A stretch of 64,000 nt of DNA from Bacteriovoracaceae bacterium UBA4096 (GCA_002381945.1 DFXY01000035.1:19845-83844); one strand, 5' to 3'. Numbered from the stretch's first letter, positions 51,183-59,942 are shown. The notes: a model not told the origin generated them from the sequence alone. Program-made: numbers and translations.

Positions 51183-51821
51183 ATGTTTAAACCACAAGTT
51201 TTTGCCGAAGACAGATTAGAAGTATTACAAGGTTTTATCAATCAACATCCATTAGGACTTCTGTCATCAATTGGAACTTACAATAAAATTGAGGCCAACT
51301 TGATTCCCATGGTTTTATACCCAAATAAAGACAAGGGTGTGCTTCGATGTCATTTGACTCGAATGAATAGTCAGATTACGAGTTTAAAAGATTCCCAGGA
51401 AGTTCTGGTCGTGTTTTCTGGTGCCGATGGTTATGTTAGTCCAGTACTGTATCAGACCAAAAAATTACACGGTAAGGCCGTGCCAACATGGAACTATTCA
51501 ATGGTTCAAGTAAGAGGTAAGCCTACCATTATTGATGATTCTAAATGGATCTTGCAACAAATTGAAGACATGACAAATACTCTTGAAGCAAAGAGTTCTC
51601 ACCCTTGGAATGTTGAAGATGCTCCTGAGGATTATATCCAATCACAATTGAAGTTAATTGTTGGTCTTGAAATATCGATCACTAACATAGAAGGAAAATT
51701 TAAAGTCAGTCAGAATCACCCAGATGAAAATAGAAATGGTGTTGAGAAACATTTTCGAGAAATTGGAAATGAAGAAATGGCCGATTATGTTTTAAATAGG
51801 GGTGCTATAAAGAAGAATTAG
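51183..51821 (+). CDS. PaiB-family FMN-binding protein
   Basis: 212 residues. PaiB/FMN-binding negative regulator features are visible: HPLGLLSS near 21-28, ANLIPMVLYP, VLRCHLTRMNSQ, VLVVFSGADGYVSP, PTWNYSMVQVRGKP and NHPDENRNGV. In Bacillus, PaiB is linked to sporulation and degradative-enzyme regulation; in Proteobacteria the role is unclear. It is the last gene before the tRNA-fragment repeat at 51861. Its usual partner paiA (an acetyltransferase) is absent. Confidence 0.85.
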   Translation: MFKPQVFAEDRLEVLQGFINQHPLGLLSSIGTYNKIEANLIPMVLYPNKDKGVLRCHLTRMNSQITSLKDSQEVLVVFSGADGYVSPVLYQTKKLHGKAVPTWNYSMVQVRGKPTIIDDSKWILQQIEDMTNTLEAKSSHPWNVEDAPEDYIQSQLKLIVGLEISITNIEGKFKVSQNHPDENRNGVEKHFREIGNEEMADYVLNRGAIKKN

Positions 51822-51860
51822 AATGGTGGCCAGGATTGGTTTAAAGAATCTGTGTTTTAA

Positions 51861-51874
51861 ATGGTGCGCCCGAC
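51861..51874 (-). repeat. 14-bp copy of the 3' end of tRNA-Val (possible attachment site)
   Basis: ATGGTGCGCCCGAC here is identical to 53218-53231, which is the complement of the tRNA-Val 3' end including CCA. TTCGAAC a few bases further is also shared but shifted by three bases, and the T-stem does not pair, so this is a fragment and not a tRNA. It lies 1357 bp downstream of the tRNA 3' end, the geometry expected of integration at a tRNA. Confidence 0.65.
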
Positions 51875-51903
51875 TGAACGAATTTCGAACCTCTTGCCAG
51901 GGT

Positions 51904-52416
51904 TTAGTCTTTAAGACCTATTTTCTTCCGGTTAGGCTTTAAAGAGGGCGAAGATTCTTCAAGTGAATCTAATCTTTCAAAGACGACTTTGAACATTCCA
52001 CTAGTTCCTTTCTTCAGACTGGTAATCTCGTTTCTTAGTTCTTGCTCAAGAAGCAAGAAACTTCTGAGGCGCGTAAAAATTCTCATAATTGCGATGTTAA
52101 CTAATATGGCCCGTTCTGAATTCAGGATGCCAGATAGCATGGCGACTCCATTTTCTGTAAACACTAGGGGTAATTTCTGTTTACCTCCACTACCTGTTTT
52201 TGAAGTGCCAATTTGGCACTTCAAAACTTCATACTCTTCAGGAGTAAGCTGGAACATGAAATCACCTGGGAATCTTAGAATGTTTCTTCTAACTTGGCGG
52301 TTGAGTTGCTTCGTTTCAACTTGATAGAGTTTCGCTAAGTCTGAATCAAGCATGACTTTTTGTCCTCGAATGACATAAATCATTCTTTCAATTTCAGAAA
52401 AACTGATATCGTTCAT
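51904..52416 (-). CDS. ORF6N-domain protein (phage-type DNA-binding/antirepressor family)
   Basis: 170 residues. The N-terminal 90 residues match ORF6N: IYVIRGQKVMLDSDLAKLYQV, KQLNRQVRRNILRFPGDFMFQL and LPLVFTENGVAMLSGILNS. A leucine-rich helix follows (RLRSFLLLEQELRNEITSL) and a basic tail. ORF6N proteins occur in phages and mobile elements and often act with antirepressors. The gene carries a 29-bp palindrome at 52198-52226. It lies between the tRNA-fragment and tRNA-Val, fitting a mobile origin. Confidence 0.88.
   Translation of the reverse strand: MNDISFSEIERMIYVIRGQKVMLDSDLAKLYQVETKQLNRQVRRNILRFPGDFMFQLTPEEYEVLKCQIGTSKTGSGGKQKLPLVFTENGVAMLSGILNSERAILVNIAIMRIFTRLRSFLLLEQELRNEITSLKKGTSGMFKVVFERLDSLEESSPSLKPNRKKIGLKD
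52198..52226. repeat. 29-bp palindrome inside the ORF6N gene
   Basis: TTTTGAAGTGCCAA (52198-52211), one spacer base, TTGGCACTTCAAAA (52213-52226): 14 perfect pairs. It encodes the EVLKCQIGTSK part of the protein, so the amino acids are also constrained; it could be an operator or a simple consequence of codon choice. Confidence 0.75.
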
Positions 52417-52556
52417 AAGTTGCTCCCGAAATGTGGCAATGTAAATCTTATCTGCGAGTTAAATCAATATAATGAGTGCTTAGATCTTCAAATGATTCAA
52501 ATTTGAAGTCACAAATAGTGACTTAAAAAACTCTTTTCTGGATTCTGAATGAATAA

Positions 52557-53147
52557 TTACTTTCTGGTTAATTCTTGAACCTTTTCTAAAGATTTTCGTT
52601 TAAAAATCATAGTTTTTGAAAATTGTCTCATCTTTACTGAATTTGAGAAACTACGAACAGCGCACTTCTCCTTGATGCTTGAATCAACTTCAATCATTAT
52701 CTTATCTTCATTTGCGTCTAATATTTTTACTTTACCTGATATGCCATGACCAATGCATTCTCCTCCCCATACGACTCTCTTTACTGAAAAAACTAATTGT
52801 GATTCATCCGGGATTGAGAGTTCAGCTCCTTTGTTTATAAAAGATGGAGCGATAGACATTGTAACTTTCTCAATGGTTTCTTCATCAATCGATTGAGGAT
52901 CATCTTCGTAGAAATGGTATGCAAATAAATAGTTTGAACCTTTCTCAACTTCATGAACTGCATTTGCGTTAGGCCGCATTTCACTTGCAGTAAGAAGCTG
53001 CGAATAGTTTTTTAAATTAGCTTTTGAAATAAAAAAACGTTCCCCGTCGTAAATGTATCTCTTGTACATAAAGACAGATGTTAATATTAGAACGAAGGTT
53101 CCCATTAAAACTGCTATAGTTATGACTGTTAGTTTGAGGATTCTCAT
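52557..53147 (-). CDS. Single-span membrane protein of unknown function in the tRNA-flanked insert
   Basis: 196 residues from ATG 53145-53147; a TTG three codons upstream is also possible, and GGAG stands close by. A transmembrane helix (about 5-28) is followed by an extracytoplasmic domain with two Cys (GGECIGHG and EKCAV) and strands such as KVKILDANEDKIMIEVDSS. No family recognised. It is upstream of the ORF6N gene on the same strand, with 140 bp between. Confidence 0.5.
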   Translation of the reverse strand: MRILKLTVITIAVLMGTFVLILTSVFMYKRYIYDGERFFISKANLKNYSQLLTASEMRPNANAVHEVEKGSNYLFAYHFYEDDPQSIDEETIEKVTMSIAPSFINKGAELSIPDESQLVFSVKRVVWGGECIGHGISGKVKILDANEDKIMIEVDSSIKEKCAVRSFSNSVKMRQFSKTMIFKRKSLEKVQELTRK

Positions 53148-53218
53148 AGACTCCAAAGATTGAAAGTAAACCTGTGGTGTCTATTGTAACGTAAAGAAAT
53201 TTAAGGGGAGACTAAAGA

Positions 53219-53295
53219 TGGTGCGCCCGACAAGATTCGAACTTGTGACCCCTACCATGTCAAGGTAATACTCTAACCAACTGAGCTACGGGCGC
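53219..53295 (-). tRNA. tRNA-Val (anticodon GAC)
   Basis: 77 nt with encoded CCA. The acceptor stem pairs GCGCCCG with CGGGCGC; D-arm AGCTCAGTTGGTTAGAG; anticodon stem TTACC/GGTAG with loop TTGACAT, anticodon GAC; T-arm with GTTCGAATC. A G-U pair closes the anticodon stem. The 3' end faces the tRNA-fragment at 51861. It probably serves as integration target. Confidence 0.97.
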
Positions 53296-53307
53296 TTTGA
53301 GTTCACT

Positions 53308-53336
53308 ATGTTAAGAAGATTTATTCATTCTGTCAC
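53308..53336 (-). promoter_or_regulatory. Promoter of tRNA-Val
   Basis: On the minus strand GTGACA (53331-53336), 17-bp spacer, TAACAT (53308-53313): 5/6 and 4/6 matches to sigma-70 hexamers. Transcription would begin about six bases before the tRNA 5' end. Confidence 0.5.
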
Positions 53337-53395
53337 TAATCTTTCCTATTGCTTTTCATGACTTTGAGCAAAAAATGGGCTAAATTTATCCTCCT

Positions 53396-55063
53396 ATGAC
53401 ATCACGATTACACCGGAGATTCGGTCCCTGGGTCATTCACCACGCTTTTGAGTTCAAATGGTTCTATTTAGGGGCCTTCCTGTGCTTATACGTATTGCAG
53501 GTTTTTCAAAGTGAGATTCCTGGCAGGATACGTAACCTGACTGAACTTTTGGGGACGGGAAGTATTGAGGGGAGCTCGGTTTGGATTTTTGTAGGGCTGG
53601 CCGCGGGCATTCTTCTTTTCAGAACGTCATCACGGTTGCTCTTCTTTTATCCTGCGCGGGTTCAGCAGAAATTGCTGAGGATGGAGCTGTTAGAGCTTTT
53701 GGAAAAAGTACCTTCTACTCGTTATCAGCATCGCAGTCAGGGGCAAATTTTTCAGATTCTGTTTGATGATATCAATAATCTTCGGGCGTTTATCGGGTTT
53801 GGGCTTTTGCAAATAGGAAATCTCTTGATCGCTGCTTGGGTTTTGATTCCAAAACTCAATGAGACTGATGCTTATTTATGGCCTGCCTTTACTCCACTCT
53901 TTTTATCTGTGGTTTTTACAACCATTGCTTCATTAATTAATCAAAAATATTTTAAGAAGGTGATGGATAAAAAAGGTGAAGTTCAGCAATACATCATTGA
54001 ATCTTATGAGGCCAAGCAGACCATTAAGAATTTTCATCGCGAAGAAAGTTTTATTAAAGGGTTTGTGAAGATATCTACTGAAGAGCTAGCGTTGTTTTTT
54101 AAATCTTCTATTGGCTTTGCCGTAACTGGACCCTACGTAAAACTGGGCCTAGGGCTATCCTTAATTTGGGCCGCGATGCTTGTTCGTGCTCAGGGTGGAT
54201 CTGCTTCTGATCTGGTTTTTTTTGCAGGATATCTTTATCTCTTTCATGAACCTGTAATGTTTATGTCCTGGGTAGCGGTAGTTGTGGCCCAAGGTTTTGC
54301 GGCATGGCGGAGAGTACAGGAACTTTACGGAGTTTTAGTTGTACCTTCCCTCGATGAAAAAGAATTGGCCGAGTCTCATTTAGATCTGGGGTCTGATGGC
54401 CTTAAGCTCTCTCTTCTTTTCTGGCAGAAAAAAATCAACTTATTTTTTCAGGCCAATAGATGGACTGTTCTTATTGGTGAAACAGGGATTGGGAAAAGTT
54501 ATTTATTATCCAAGCTTGCGACCGGGCTTATCCTGAAGGGGCATAAGGTTTCCATGGTTCAGCAGGAGCCTTATCTTTTTAATGACACCATCATGGAAAA
54601 TATTTTTCTGGGTAAAGAGGTTACTGAAAAGAATATGGCGCTGGCCAAAGAACTCCTCAGAATGTTTCAGCTGGATAATCTGGCGCCGACCATTGATGAA
54701 GTTTTGAAACTTGAAGTCGGTGAAAATGGAAAGCGTTTGTCAGGAGGTCAAATTAAACGAGTGGCCCTGATTCGTTCACTCTTATCAGAGGCCAAAACCA
54801 TCGTTTGGGATGATCCTTTTTCATCTGTTGATATCATTCTTGAGAGAAGGATTATCCATAAGATGAGAAATAGTCCTGAATGGAAAAATCATACATTCAT
54901 TATATCCAGCCATAGGTTAACGACAGTCAGACTATCGGACGAAGTGATTTATATTGATAAAGAATCCGGTGTTAAGGCACAGGGTTCATCAGAAATGATT
55001 TTGAAGGAAGAAAATGTCTCAAGGTTCTTTAAGGAACAACTGGTGGACGTATCTCTGGCTTAG
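53396..55063 (+). CDS. ABC exporter half-transporter 1 (degenerate ATP site)
   Basis: 555 residues: six membrane segments within 20-320 and an ATPase domain. Walker A GETGIGKS, signature LSGGQ (GKRLSGGQIKRV), Walker B TIVWDDPFSSVD, H-loop SSHRLTT. After Walker B the catalytic Glu is Asp (WDDP), the mark of the degenerate site of heterodimeric exporters. It pairs with the next gene, whose start is 50 bp inside this gene. Cargo unknown. There is no good ribosome site before ATG 53396. Confidence 0.9.
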   Translation: MTSRLHRRFGPWVIHHAFEFKWFYLGAFLCLYVLQVFQSEIPGRIRNLTELLGTGSIEGSSVWIFVGLAAGILLFRTSSRLLFFYPARVQQKLLRMELLELLEKVPSTRYQHRSQGQIFQILFDDINNLRAFIGFGLLQIGNLLIAAWVLIPKLNETDAYLWPAFTPLFLSVVFTTIASLINQKYFKKVMDKKGEVQQYIIESYEAKQTIKNFHREESFIKGFVKISTEELALFFKSSIGFAVTGPYVKLGLGLSLIWAAMLVRAQGGSASDLVFFAGYLYLFHEPVMFMSWVAVVVAQGFAAWRRVQELYGVLVVPSLDEKELAESHLDLGSDGLKLSLLFWQKKINLFFQANRWTVLIGETGIGKSYLLSKLATGLILKGHKVSMVQQEPYLFNDTIMENIFLGKEVTEKNMALAKELLRMFQLDNLAPTIDEVLKLEVGENGKRLSGGQIKRVALIRSLLSEAKTIVWDDPFSSVDIILERRIIHKMRNSPEWKNHTFIISSHRLTTVRLSDEVIYIDKESGVKAQGSSEMILKEENVSRFFKEQLVDVSLA

Positions 55064-56723
55064 GTCAGAAGCGTTTTTGGTTGTTATCATATTCTCCAAT
55101 ATTCTGATCTCGGCGATCACAGGCTATCTTACGCCTCGTTTTATTACTTCATTTTATGATTCCCTAAATAAAGATGCTGAGTTTCAGCATCAGCTCATCC
55201 TATTCGTCATTCTGATTTCTTGTGAATATATTAATCGCTTTTGTTTTAGCTTGAGCACCAATCGTTATGTTCAAAAACTTCTAGTTGAAATTCGTAGAAA
55301 GAGTTTCGCGCTTTGGTTAAAGGCACCTTTTAAAAGAAAGTCTGGTAAGCACGAGGAGTATCCATTAGGTGAAGTGCTGGCCCGTCTCATGAATGACACT
55401 GACGCCGTCAGAGAAGTGGTGAGTTCTGGAAGTTTTGCCATCTTCATTGATATCATTTTTATTCTTTCCTGCTTAATTAGTTTTCTTCAATTGAATTCAA
55501 CTACAGGTCTTGCCTTATTTGCGGCCGAAGTGATTGCCTGTTTACTTCTGATAAAAGGTAGTAAGGCCATGGCCCGAATCTTTATGGATGTAAGGCGTAT
55601 CACTGGGATGATGGCCCGGGTGGTGACGGATATTACCTCAGGACTCAAGGAACTTTTCTTTTCACCTAATGATCGTTATGCCTCAAAGCGTGGACAGAAA
55701 ATCTTTGAAGAGTTTCTGGATAAACAGCTTCATGCCAATATTTGGGACGCTGGATATTATTCAGCTGCCGAATCGCTTTATCCCATCCTGGTGGCATTAG
55801 TGATGATTATCGTGCCGTATTCTCAGATAGTGGAAGTGGCAATCCTTGCGGCCCTGATTGATCTGATTCAAAAATCGATTACACCCATTAAAGATGTGGC
55901 CTCTAAGATATCTGTTTTATCACGAGCTAAAACCGGAATTGATCGGCTTCATCAGTTTAATGACAGTTTTGAGCAGGATCACTTTGAACGGTTAGACTTT
56001 GCCACTCTTGAAGCTCAAAGCATGGTTTTTGATCTTCAGGTTTTCCAGTATGAACAAGGCTTTAAGCTTGAGAATATAAAATTTGAACTTAAGAAAGGGG
56101 AGATCCTGGGGATTCTAGGAGAGTCGGGGTGTGGCAAATCGACTTTATTAAAACTTCTATCCGGCCAGTATCATACCTTCAGTGGGACAATTACAATTGA
56201 TGATAAAGTTATTCATGCCGATAATGAAAAGGCCCTTCGTCATTTTTCTTCTTACGTCAGTCTGATCGCTCAGGATTCCCATGTTTTTACTGAGAGTTTA
56301 AAGTTCAATATTACCCTTGGTGCGGAAGTTGGATTCGAAGAATTCTGGTCGCTGGCGGAAAAATCTATTCCTTACCTGGTGCGGTGGGGAATGAATCCTC
56401 AGGACAAGGTCATGCCTAAGATGCTTTCCATGGGACAAAAACAATTAATCTCTGGTCTGCGGGCCTTATACCTTAAAAAACCCGTTATCTTGATGGATGA
56501 GATATCCAGTGGACTTGATTCTGAATTAGAAGCAGCATTGCGAGACCTCATTACTTTTTTTCAATCTCGTTCAATGACCATTATTGTGACACATCGATTG
56601 GAGACGATTCTTAATTCTCATAAGCTCGTTCTCCTGGAAAAGGGGCAGATAATTGCTACTGGAACCCACCAAGTCATGCGGAGCTTCCCTAAATATCAGG
56701 AATTTTTAAATCATTTGCATTAG
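55014..56723 (+). CDS. ABC exporter half-transporter 2 (catalytic ATP site)
   Basis: 569 residues: transmembrane domain to about 315, then ATPase with Walker A GESGCGKS, Walker B ILMDEISSGLD with the true catalytic Glu, and H-loop VTHRLET. The signature is LSMGQ instead of LSGGQ (LSMGQKQLIS). With the first protein it would have one working and one weak site. ATG 55014 overlaps the first gene by 50 bp in another frame. Confidence 0.9.
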   Translation: MSQGSLRNNWWTYLWLRSEAFLVVIIFSNILISAITGYLTPRFITSFYDSLNKDAEFQHQLILFVILISCEYINRFCFSLSTNRYVQKLLVEIRRKSFALWLKAPFKRKSGKHEEYPLGEVLARLMNDTDAVREVVSSGSFAIFIDIIFILSCLISFLQLNSTTGLALFAAEVIACLLLIKGSKAMARIFMDVRRITGMMARVVTDITSGLKELFFSPNDRYASKRGQKIFEEFLDKQLHANIWDAGYYSAAESLYPILVALVMIIVPYSQIVEVAILAALIDLIQKSITPIKDVASKISVLSRAKTGIDRLHQFNDSFEQDHFERLDFATLEAQSMVFDLQVFQYEQGFKLENIKFELKKGEILGILGESGCGKSTLLKLLSGQYHTFSGTITIDDKVIHADNEKALRHFSSYVSLIAQDSHVFTESLKFNITLGAEVGFEEFWSLAEKSIPYLVRWGMNPQDKVMPKMLSMGQKQLISGLRALYLKKPVILMDEISSGLDSELEAALRDLITFFQSRSMTIIVTHRLETILNSHKLVLLEKGQIIATGTHQVMRSFPKYQEFLNHLH

Positions 56724-56800
56724 TTGATAAAACCAGTTTGTTTTTATTCTTCGCGGTTTAAGTTAAGATAACGGAAGTTTTTTAACAGGAGACCTCGCTT

Positions 56801-57838
56801 ATGAAAGCTATTTTGGGCTTATTGTCCCTTGCTGTAATTCTCTCGTTCACTGCTTGCTCTGATTCTACCAGTAAGCCAAGTTATCTTTTCAAGCCTGCCG
56901 CTAAAGAAGGCCTGGCAGCTAAAGTCGGTGAGATAGAAATCACCAATGCTGAAATTCAAGATGGTATTGAGTCTGAGCTTTTCGAAGCTGAGACCAAGGT
57001 TTTTGAAATTAAATTCAATCGTCTAAAGAGTCTGCTCCTTCAACGCTATATGGATAAAGATCCCCGCAAAAAAGGAATGTCAAATGATGACTTTCTGGAA
57101 AAGCATATTGCTAAAGAAGTAGTTATTTCTGAAAAAGAGATTGAAGCTTTTATTAAAGATCAGAATATTCCGGCCGAGCATATTAATCCTCAGGTAAAAG
57201 AAAAAATCAAAAATTACCTTGAAATGGAAAGAAAAAAAGAAGCTGTGGATAAATGGTTAGCTGAGCAAACGAAGAAATCACCAGTTGAAGTTTATATTCC
57301 TAAGCCACGCCGTCCGACTTTCCCTGTGGAAGTAGGCAATGCTCCCATGACTGGTGGTAAAGATGCAAAAGTAACCATTGTTGAATTCTCTGATTTTCAA
57401 TGTCCGTTCTGCGCTAAAGGTGCTGATCTATTAAAAGACATTAAGAAGAAATATGGAAACAAAGTAAAAGTGGCCTTTAAGAATTTCCCACTTCCTTTCC
57501 ATAATCATGCTGAAACTGCAGCGGTGGCGGGGCTTTGCGCAAATGAGCAAGGGTCCGAATACTTCTGGAAATATCATGATGAGATGTTTGCTAATCAGGA
57601 TTCATTGGATGCTGAAGGTCTGAAGAAGATGGCCAAGAAGATTGGACTTAAGGCCGACGCTTTTGATAAGTGTTTAAGTGAAAATAAGTACCTGGCACAG
57701 GTTAAGGCCGACATGGAAGAAGGGCGAAAGATTAAGGTCAAGTCGACTCCAACTTTCTTTATTAATGGGAAGCTAATTAACGGTGCTCAACCGTTAGAGG
57801 TCTTTTCAGAGATTATCGACGAAGAATTGGCCCAGTAA
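56801..57838 (+). CDS. SurA-like/DsbA-like fusion lipoprotein
   Basis: 345 residues. Lipobox LSFTAC (Cys19). Residues 37-160 are helical and begin AAKVGEIEITNAEI, as in SurA/PpiC-type chaperone domains. From 175 a DsbA-like thioredoxin fold: VEFSDFQCPFCAKG gives Cys201-x2-Cys204, with VKSTPTFFINGKLI as the cis-Pro loop and two further Cys (LCANE, KCLSE). It may introduce or shuffle disulfides in outer-membrane clients held by its own chaperone part. AGGAGA lies 10 bases before the ATG. A strong terminator follows. Confidence 0.85.
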   Translation: MKAILGLLSLAVILSFTACSDSTSKPSYLFKPAAKEGLAAKVGEIEITNAEIQDGIESELFEAETKVFEIKFNRLKSLLLQRYMDKDPRKKGMSNDDFLEKHIAKEVVISEKEIEAFIKDQNIPAEHINPQVKEKIKNYLEMERKKEAVDKWLAEQTKKSPVEVYIPKPRRPTFPVEVGNAPMTGGKDAKVTIVEFSDFQCPFCAKGADLLKDIKKKYGNKVKVAFKNFPLPFHNHAETAAVAGLCANEQGSEYFWKYHDEMFANQDSLDAEGLKKMAKKIGLKADAFDKCLSENKYLAQVKADMEEGRKIKVKSTPTFFINGKLINGAQPLEVFSEIIDEELAQ

Positions 57839-57862
57839 TACGCTCTAAAAGTTTTAAATCTC

Positions 57863-57906
57863 AAAGCCTTGGGCCAAATCAGCAAGATTTACCCAAGGCT
57901 TTTTTG
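57863..57906 (+). terminator. Rho-independent terminator
   Basis: An 11-bp perfect stem AAAGCCTTGGG (57863-57873) / CCCAAGGCTTT (57892-57902), 18-nt loop, followed by T residues. Confidence 0.9.
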
Positions 57907-57918
57907 TATCCCGCCACC

Positions 57919-57952
57919 TGCTATACTAAGACATGATGTCACAGGAAGTGAC
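57919..57952 (+). promoter_or_regulatory. Extended -10 promoter and small inverted repeat before the coiled-coil gene
   Basis: TGCTATACT (57919-57927) is an extended -10 element with 5/6 core match. GTCAC aggaa GTGAC (57938-57952) lies in the leader before the AAGGGA ribosome site. The -35 position falls in the preceding terminator. Confidence 0.5.
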
Positions 57953-57969
57953 TCATAAGGGATTTCACG

Positions 57970-59913
57970 ATGAATGGGGTAGATTACACCAAACAATTGG
58001 CAAAGGAACGTGAGTATTTTCAGGATAGCTCACGAAAAACCAAAGAAGCCGCTGAAAAGCGGATCGAGGCCACCAATAAACGCGCTGACCATGTCATGGA
58101 TAAACAGCGTGAGAATTTTATAGAAGATAAGGCCGAACTCGAGAGTAGTTACCAGAGCAATCTGAATAAGCTTAAAGAAAAAACCCATGCTTCATTACAG
58201 GGAAGTAGTTCAAAATTTAATGAAGAGATGGAGAAAGAGCGACAGAACTTCACTCAGGAGTCGCTTAAAAAAAGTCAGGATTTTGATCAGCGCTTAAACG
58301 ATATTAAATCAAGTTATGGTAAAGCATTTGGTTCTGAAAAAGATCGCAATGAAGATCTCACCAAGACACTTAAAAATAAATACTCAAAAAATGTTGATGA
58401 ACTTAGGTCTGATTCAGATGAAAAACTGAAAAGTTATCAGGACCGCATGTCTGGCAGCGGAGCGAGCCTCAAGGACCAGTATAATCGAGAACGCCAACAG
58501 CTTGTTCGTGCTCAGGAAGATCGCTTAACAGATGCGTATAAGGACTCTGCCCATAAAAGAGCGGAGCTCAAAGAACAGATAAGTAACGAAAATAAGAAAA
58601 ATAAGATCGCGCAGGACGCTGAATCCGCCCAGCAACGGCAATATAATCAAGATCGATTGACTACGATGCAGAATAAGTATCAGGATCGCTTTGATGCTAT
58701 TTCAAAAGATTATAGCCAACGCAGTGATGAGCTAGCACAGTCTCAACAATTGGGTTCTGTTAAAACTAACCGTGAGCATCAGGAAAAAATCAGTGATATC
58801 CACCGGGGCTACAATGAAGAGTTGAGGAGCATAGAGCTCGAAAAGCGTCGTAGGGACAATGGATCAGGGGAGTTTGCTGAAGTTTCTAACAAGCAGCAAG
58901 GCCTGAAAGATGAAGTTATTCATGAAAATAAGGTAAGGCATTTAAAAGGTGAACTGGTTGAAGCTCAGCGAAGTTATCAACATCGAGCAGATCGCGAGCA
59001 CTCGGCCAATAAAGTGACTCTTAAAGAACAAGCTACAGAAGCCACTGCTAATCTTGATCGTAAGTTAAACGAGGCCAATGCCAATAAAATTGTAACAGTT
59101 TCCCGCGAAAGAGAAAAAGCTGAAAAGCAAGTCCAGAACCGTGATCATCAAAACCGCCTGGATAAAGCGGCTTATGAGCAACAGCTCATGCTCGAGCGCA
59201 ATAATGCCAATACCCGGATGGATAAACTTAAGGAGAACTTCAATTCTTCTATGTTGACCCTGGAGGAGAAGCATAAAGCAAGTCTTGAAGATGTGACTAA
59301 AACGACCAATGAAGATAAATCCGATTTCATGAAGAAAATGCAGGAAAACCGTTCCAATGAAATCTTCGCTATGAAACGAGAATTTAATAAAATGATGGAT
59401 GCCACTGTCCAGGACTATGAACAAAGAATTGCCACCTATCAGCGAGACAATGAGTATCTAAAAATGTCGATGAATCAAAAAGTCGCCAATATCATTGACC
59501 AAACCGATAAGAAACTTGAGTCACAACGAACGTTATTTGAAGATCGTCGATCAGCTGACGTCAAGAGTCAACAAATCATGATGGATCAACGTGAAACTCA
59601 ACTTAAGAAAAACTTCAGTGAAATGAATATCACTTATCAGAAAAAAATCGATAAGATGCAGCTTGAAAGCGACACCAAATTAAAGTTGATAACGAATGAT
59701 TATGAGTCTAAATTAAAGGAACTCAAGGCCATGACTAGTAAGGAATTGGCCCAGAAGGAAACTACTCATCAAGTTGAACTTGATCGTCTGAAGCAGACTT
59801 ACGAGGCTGAGAAGACTAGAGTGGTGAGCTCTTATGAAAGCCAGATCCAAACCATGAAGCAAGGTCATAAGGACCAGATGGAACAGATGGCCAGTTATAA
59901 GAGCCTTAGTTAA
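57970..59913 (+). CDS. Long all-helical coiled-coil protein, no Pro/Cys/Trp
   Basis: 647 residues. From end to end it is charged and helical (Lys, Glu, Gln, Asp, Arg, Ser), with heptad-like spacing of hydrophobics, and I find no Pro, Cys or Trp in the whole chain. Two Gly/Ser-rich breaks occur (near 97 QGSSS-type and 158 SGSGAS). No signal peptide or membrane segment, so it is cytosolic and should form long rods or filaments. Bdellovibrio has a coiled-coil filament protein (Ccp) that maintains cell shape; this could be an analogue, which is inference only. It has its own promoter and is 29 bp from pyruvate kinase. Confidence 0.75.
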   Translation: MNGVDYTKQLAKEREYFQDSSRKTKEAAEKRIEATNKRADHVMDKQRENFIEDKAELESSYQSNLNKLKEKTHASLQGSSSKFNEEMEKERQNFTQESLKKSQDFDQRLNDIKSSYGKAFGSEKDRNEDLTKTLKNKYSKNVDELRSDSDEKLKSYQDRMSGSGASLKDQYNRERQQLVRAQEDRLTDAYKDSAHKRAELKEQISNENKKNKIAQDAESAQQRQYNQDRLTTMQNKYQDRFDAISKDYSQRSDELAQSQQLGSVKTNREHQEKISDIHRGYNEELRSIELEKRRRDNGSGEFAEVSNKQQGLKDEVIHENKVRHLKGELVEAQRSYQHRADREHSANKVTLKEQATEATANLDRKLNEANANKIVTVSREREKAEKQVQNRDHQNRLDKAAYEQQLMLERNNANTRMDKLKENFNSSMLTLEEKHKASLEDVTKTTNEDKSDFMKKMQENRSNEIFAMKREFNKMMDATVQDYEQRIATYQRDNEYLKMSMNQKVANIIDQTDKKLESQRTLFEDRRSADVKSQQIMMDQRETQLKKNFSEMNITYQKKIDKMQLESDTKLKLITNDYESKLKELKAMTSKELAQKETTHQVELDRLKQTYEAEKTRVVSSYESQIQTMKQGHKDQMEQMASYKSLS

Positions 59914-59942
59914 TTTAACAACTCTTATCAAAGAAATAATCT

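Noticed and set aside
52496..52524. Palindrome TTCAAATTTGAA and stem AAGTCAC/GTGACTT between the two genes of the tRNA-flanked insert, considered as a terminator
   Set aside because: The T/A run is on the wrong side for a minus-strand terminator; it may be an operator, but nothing supports this beyond symmetry.
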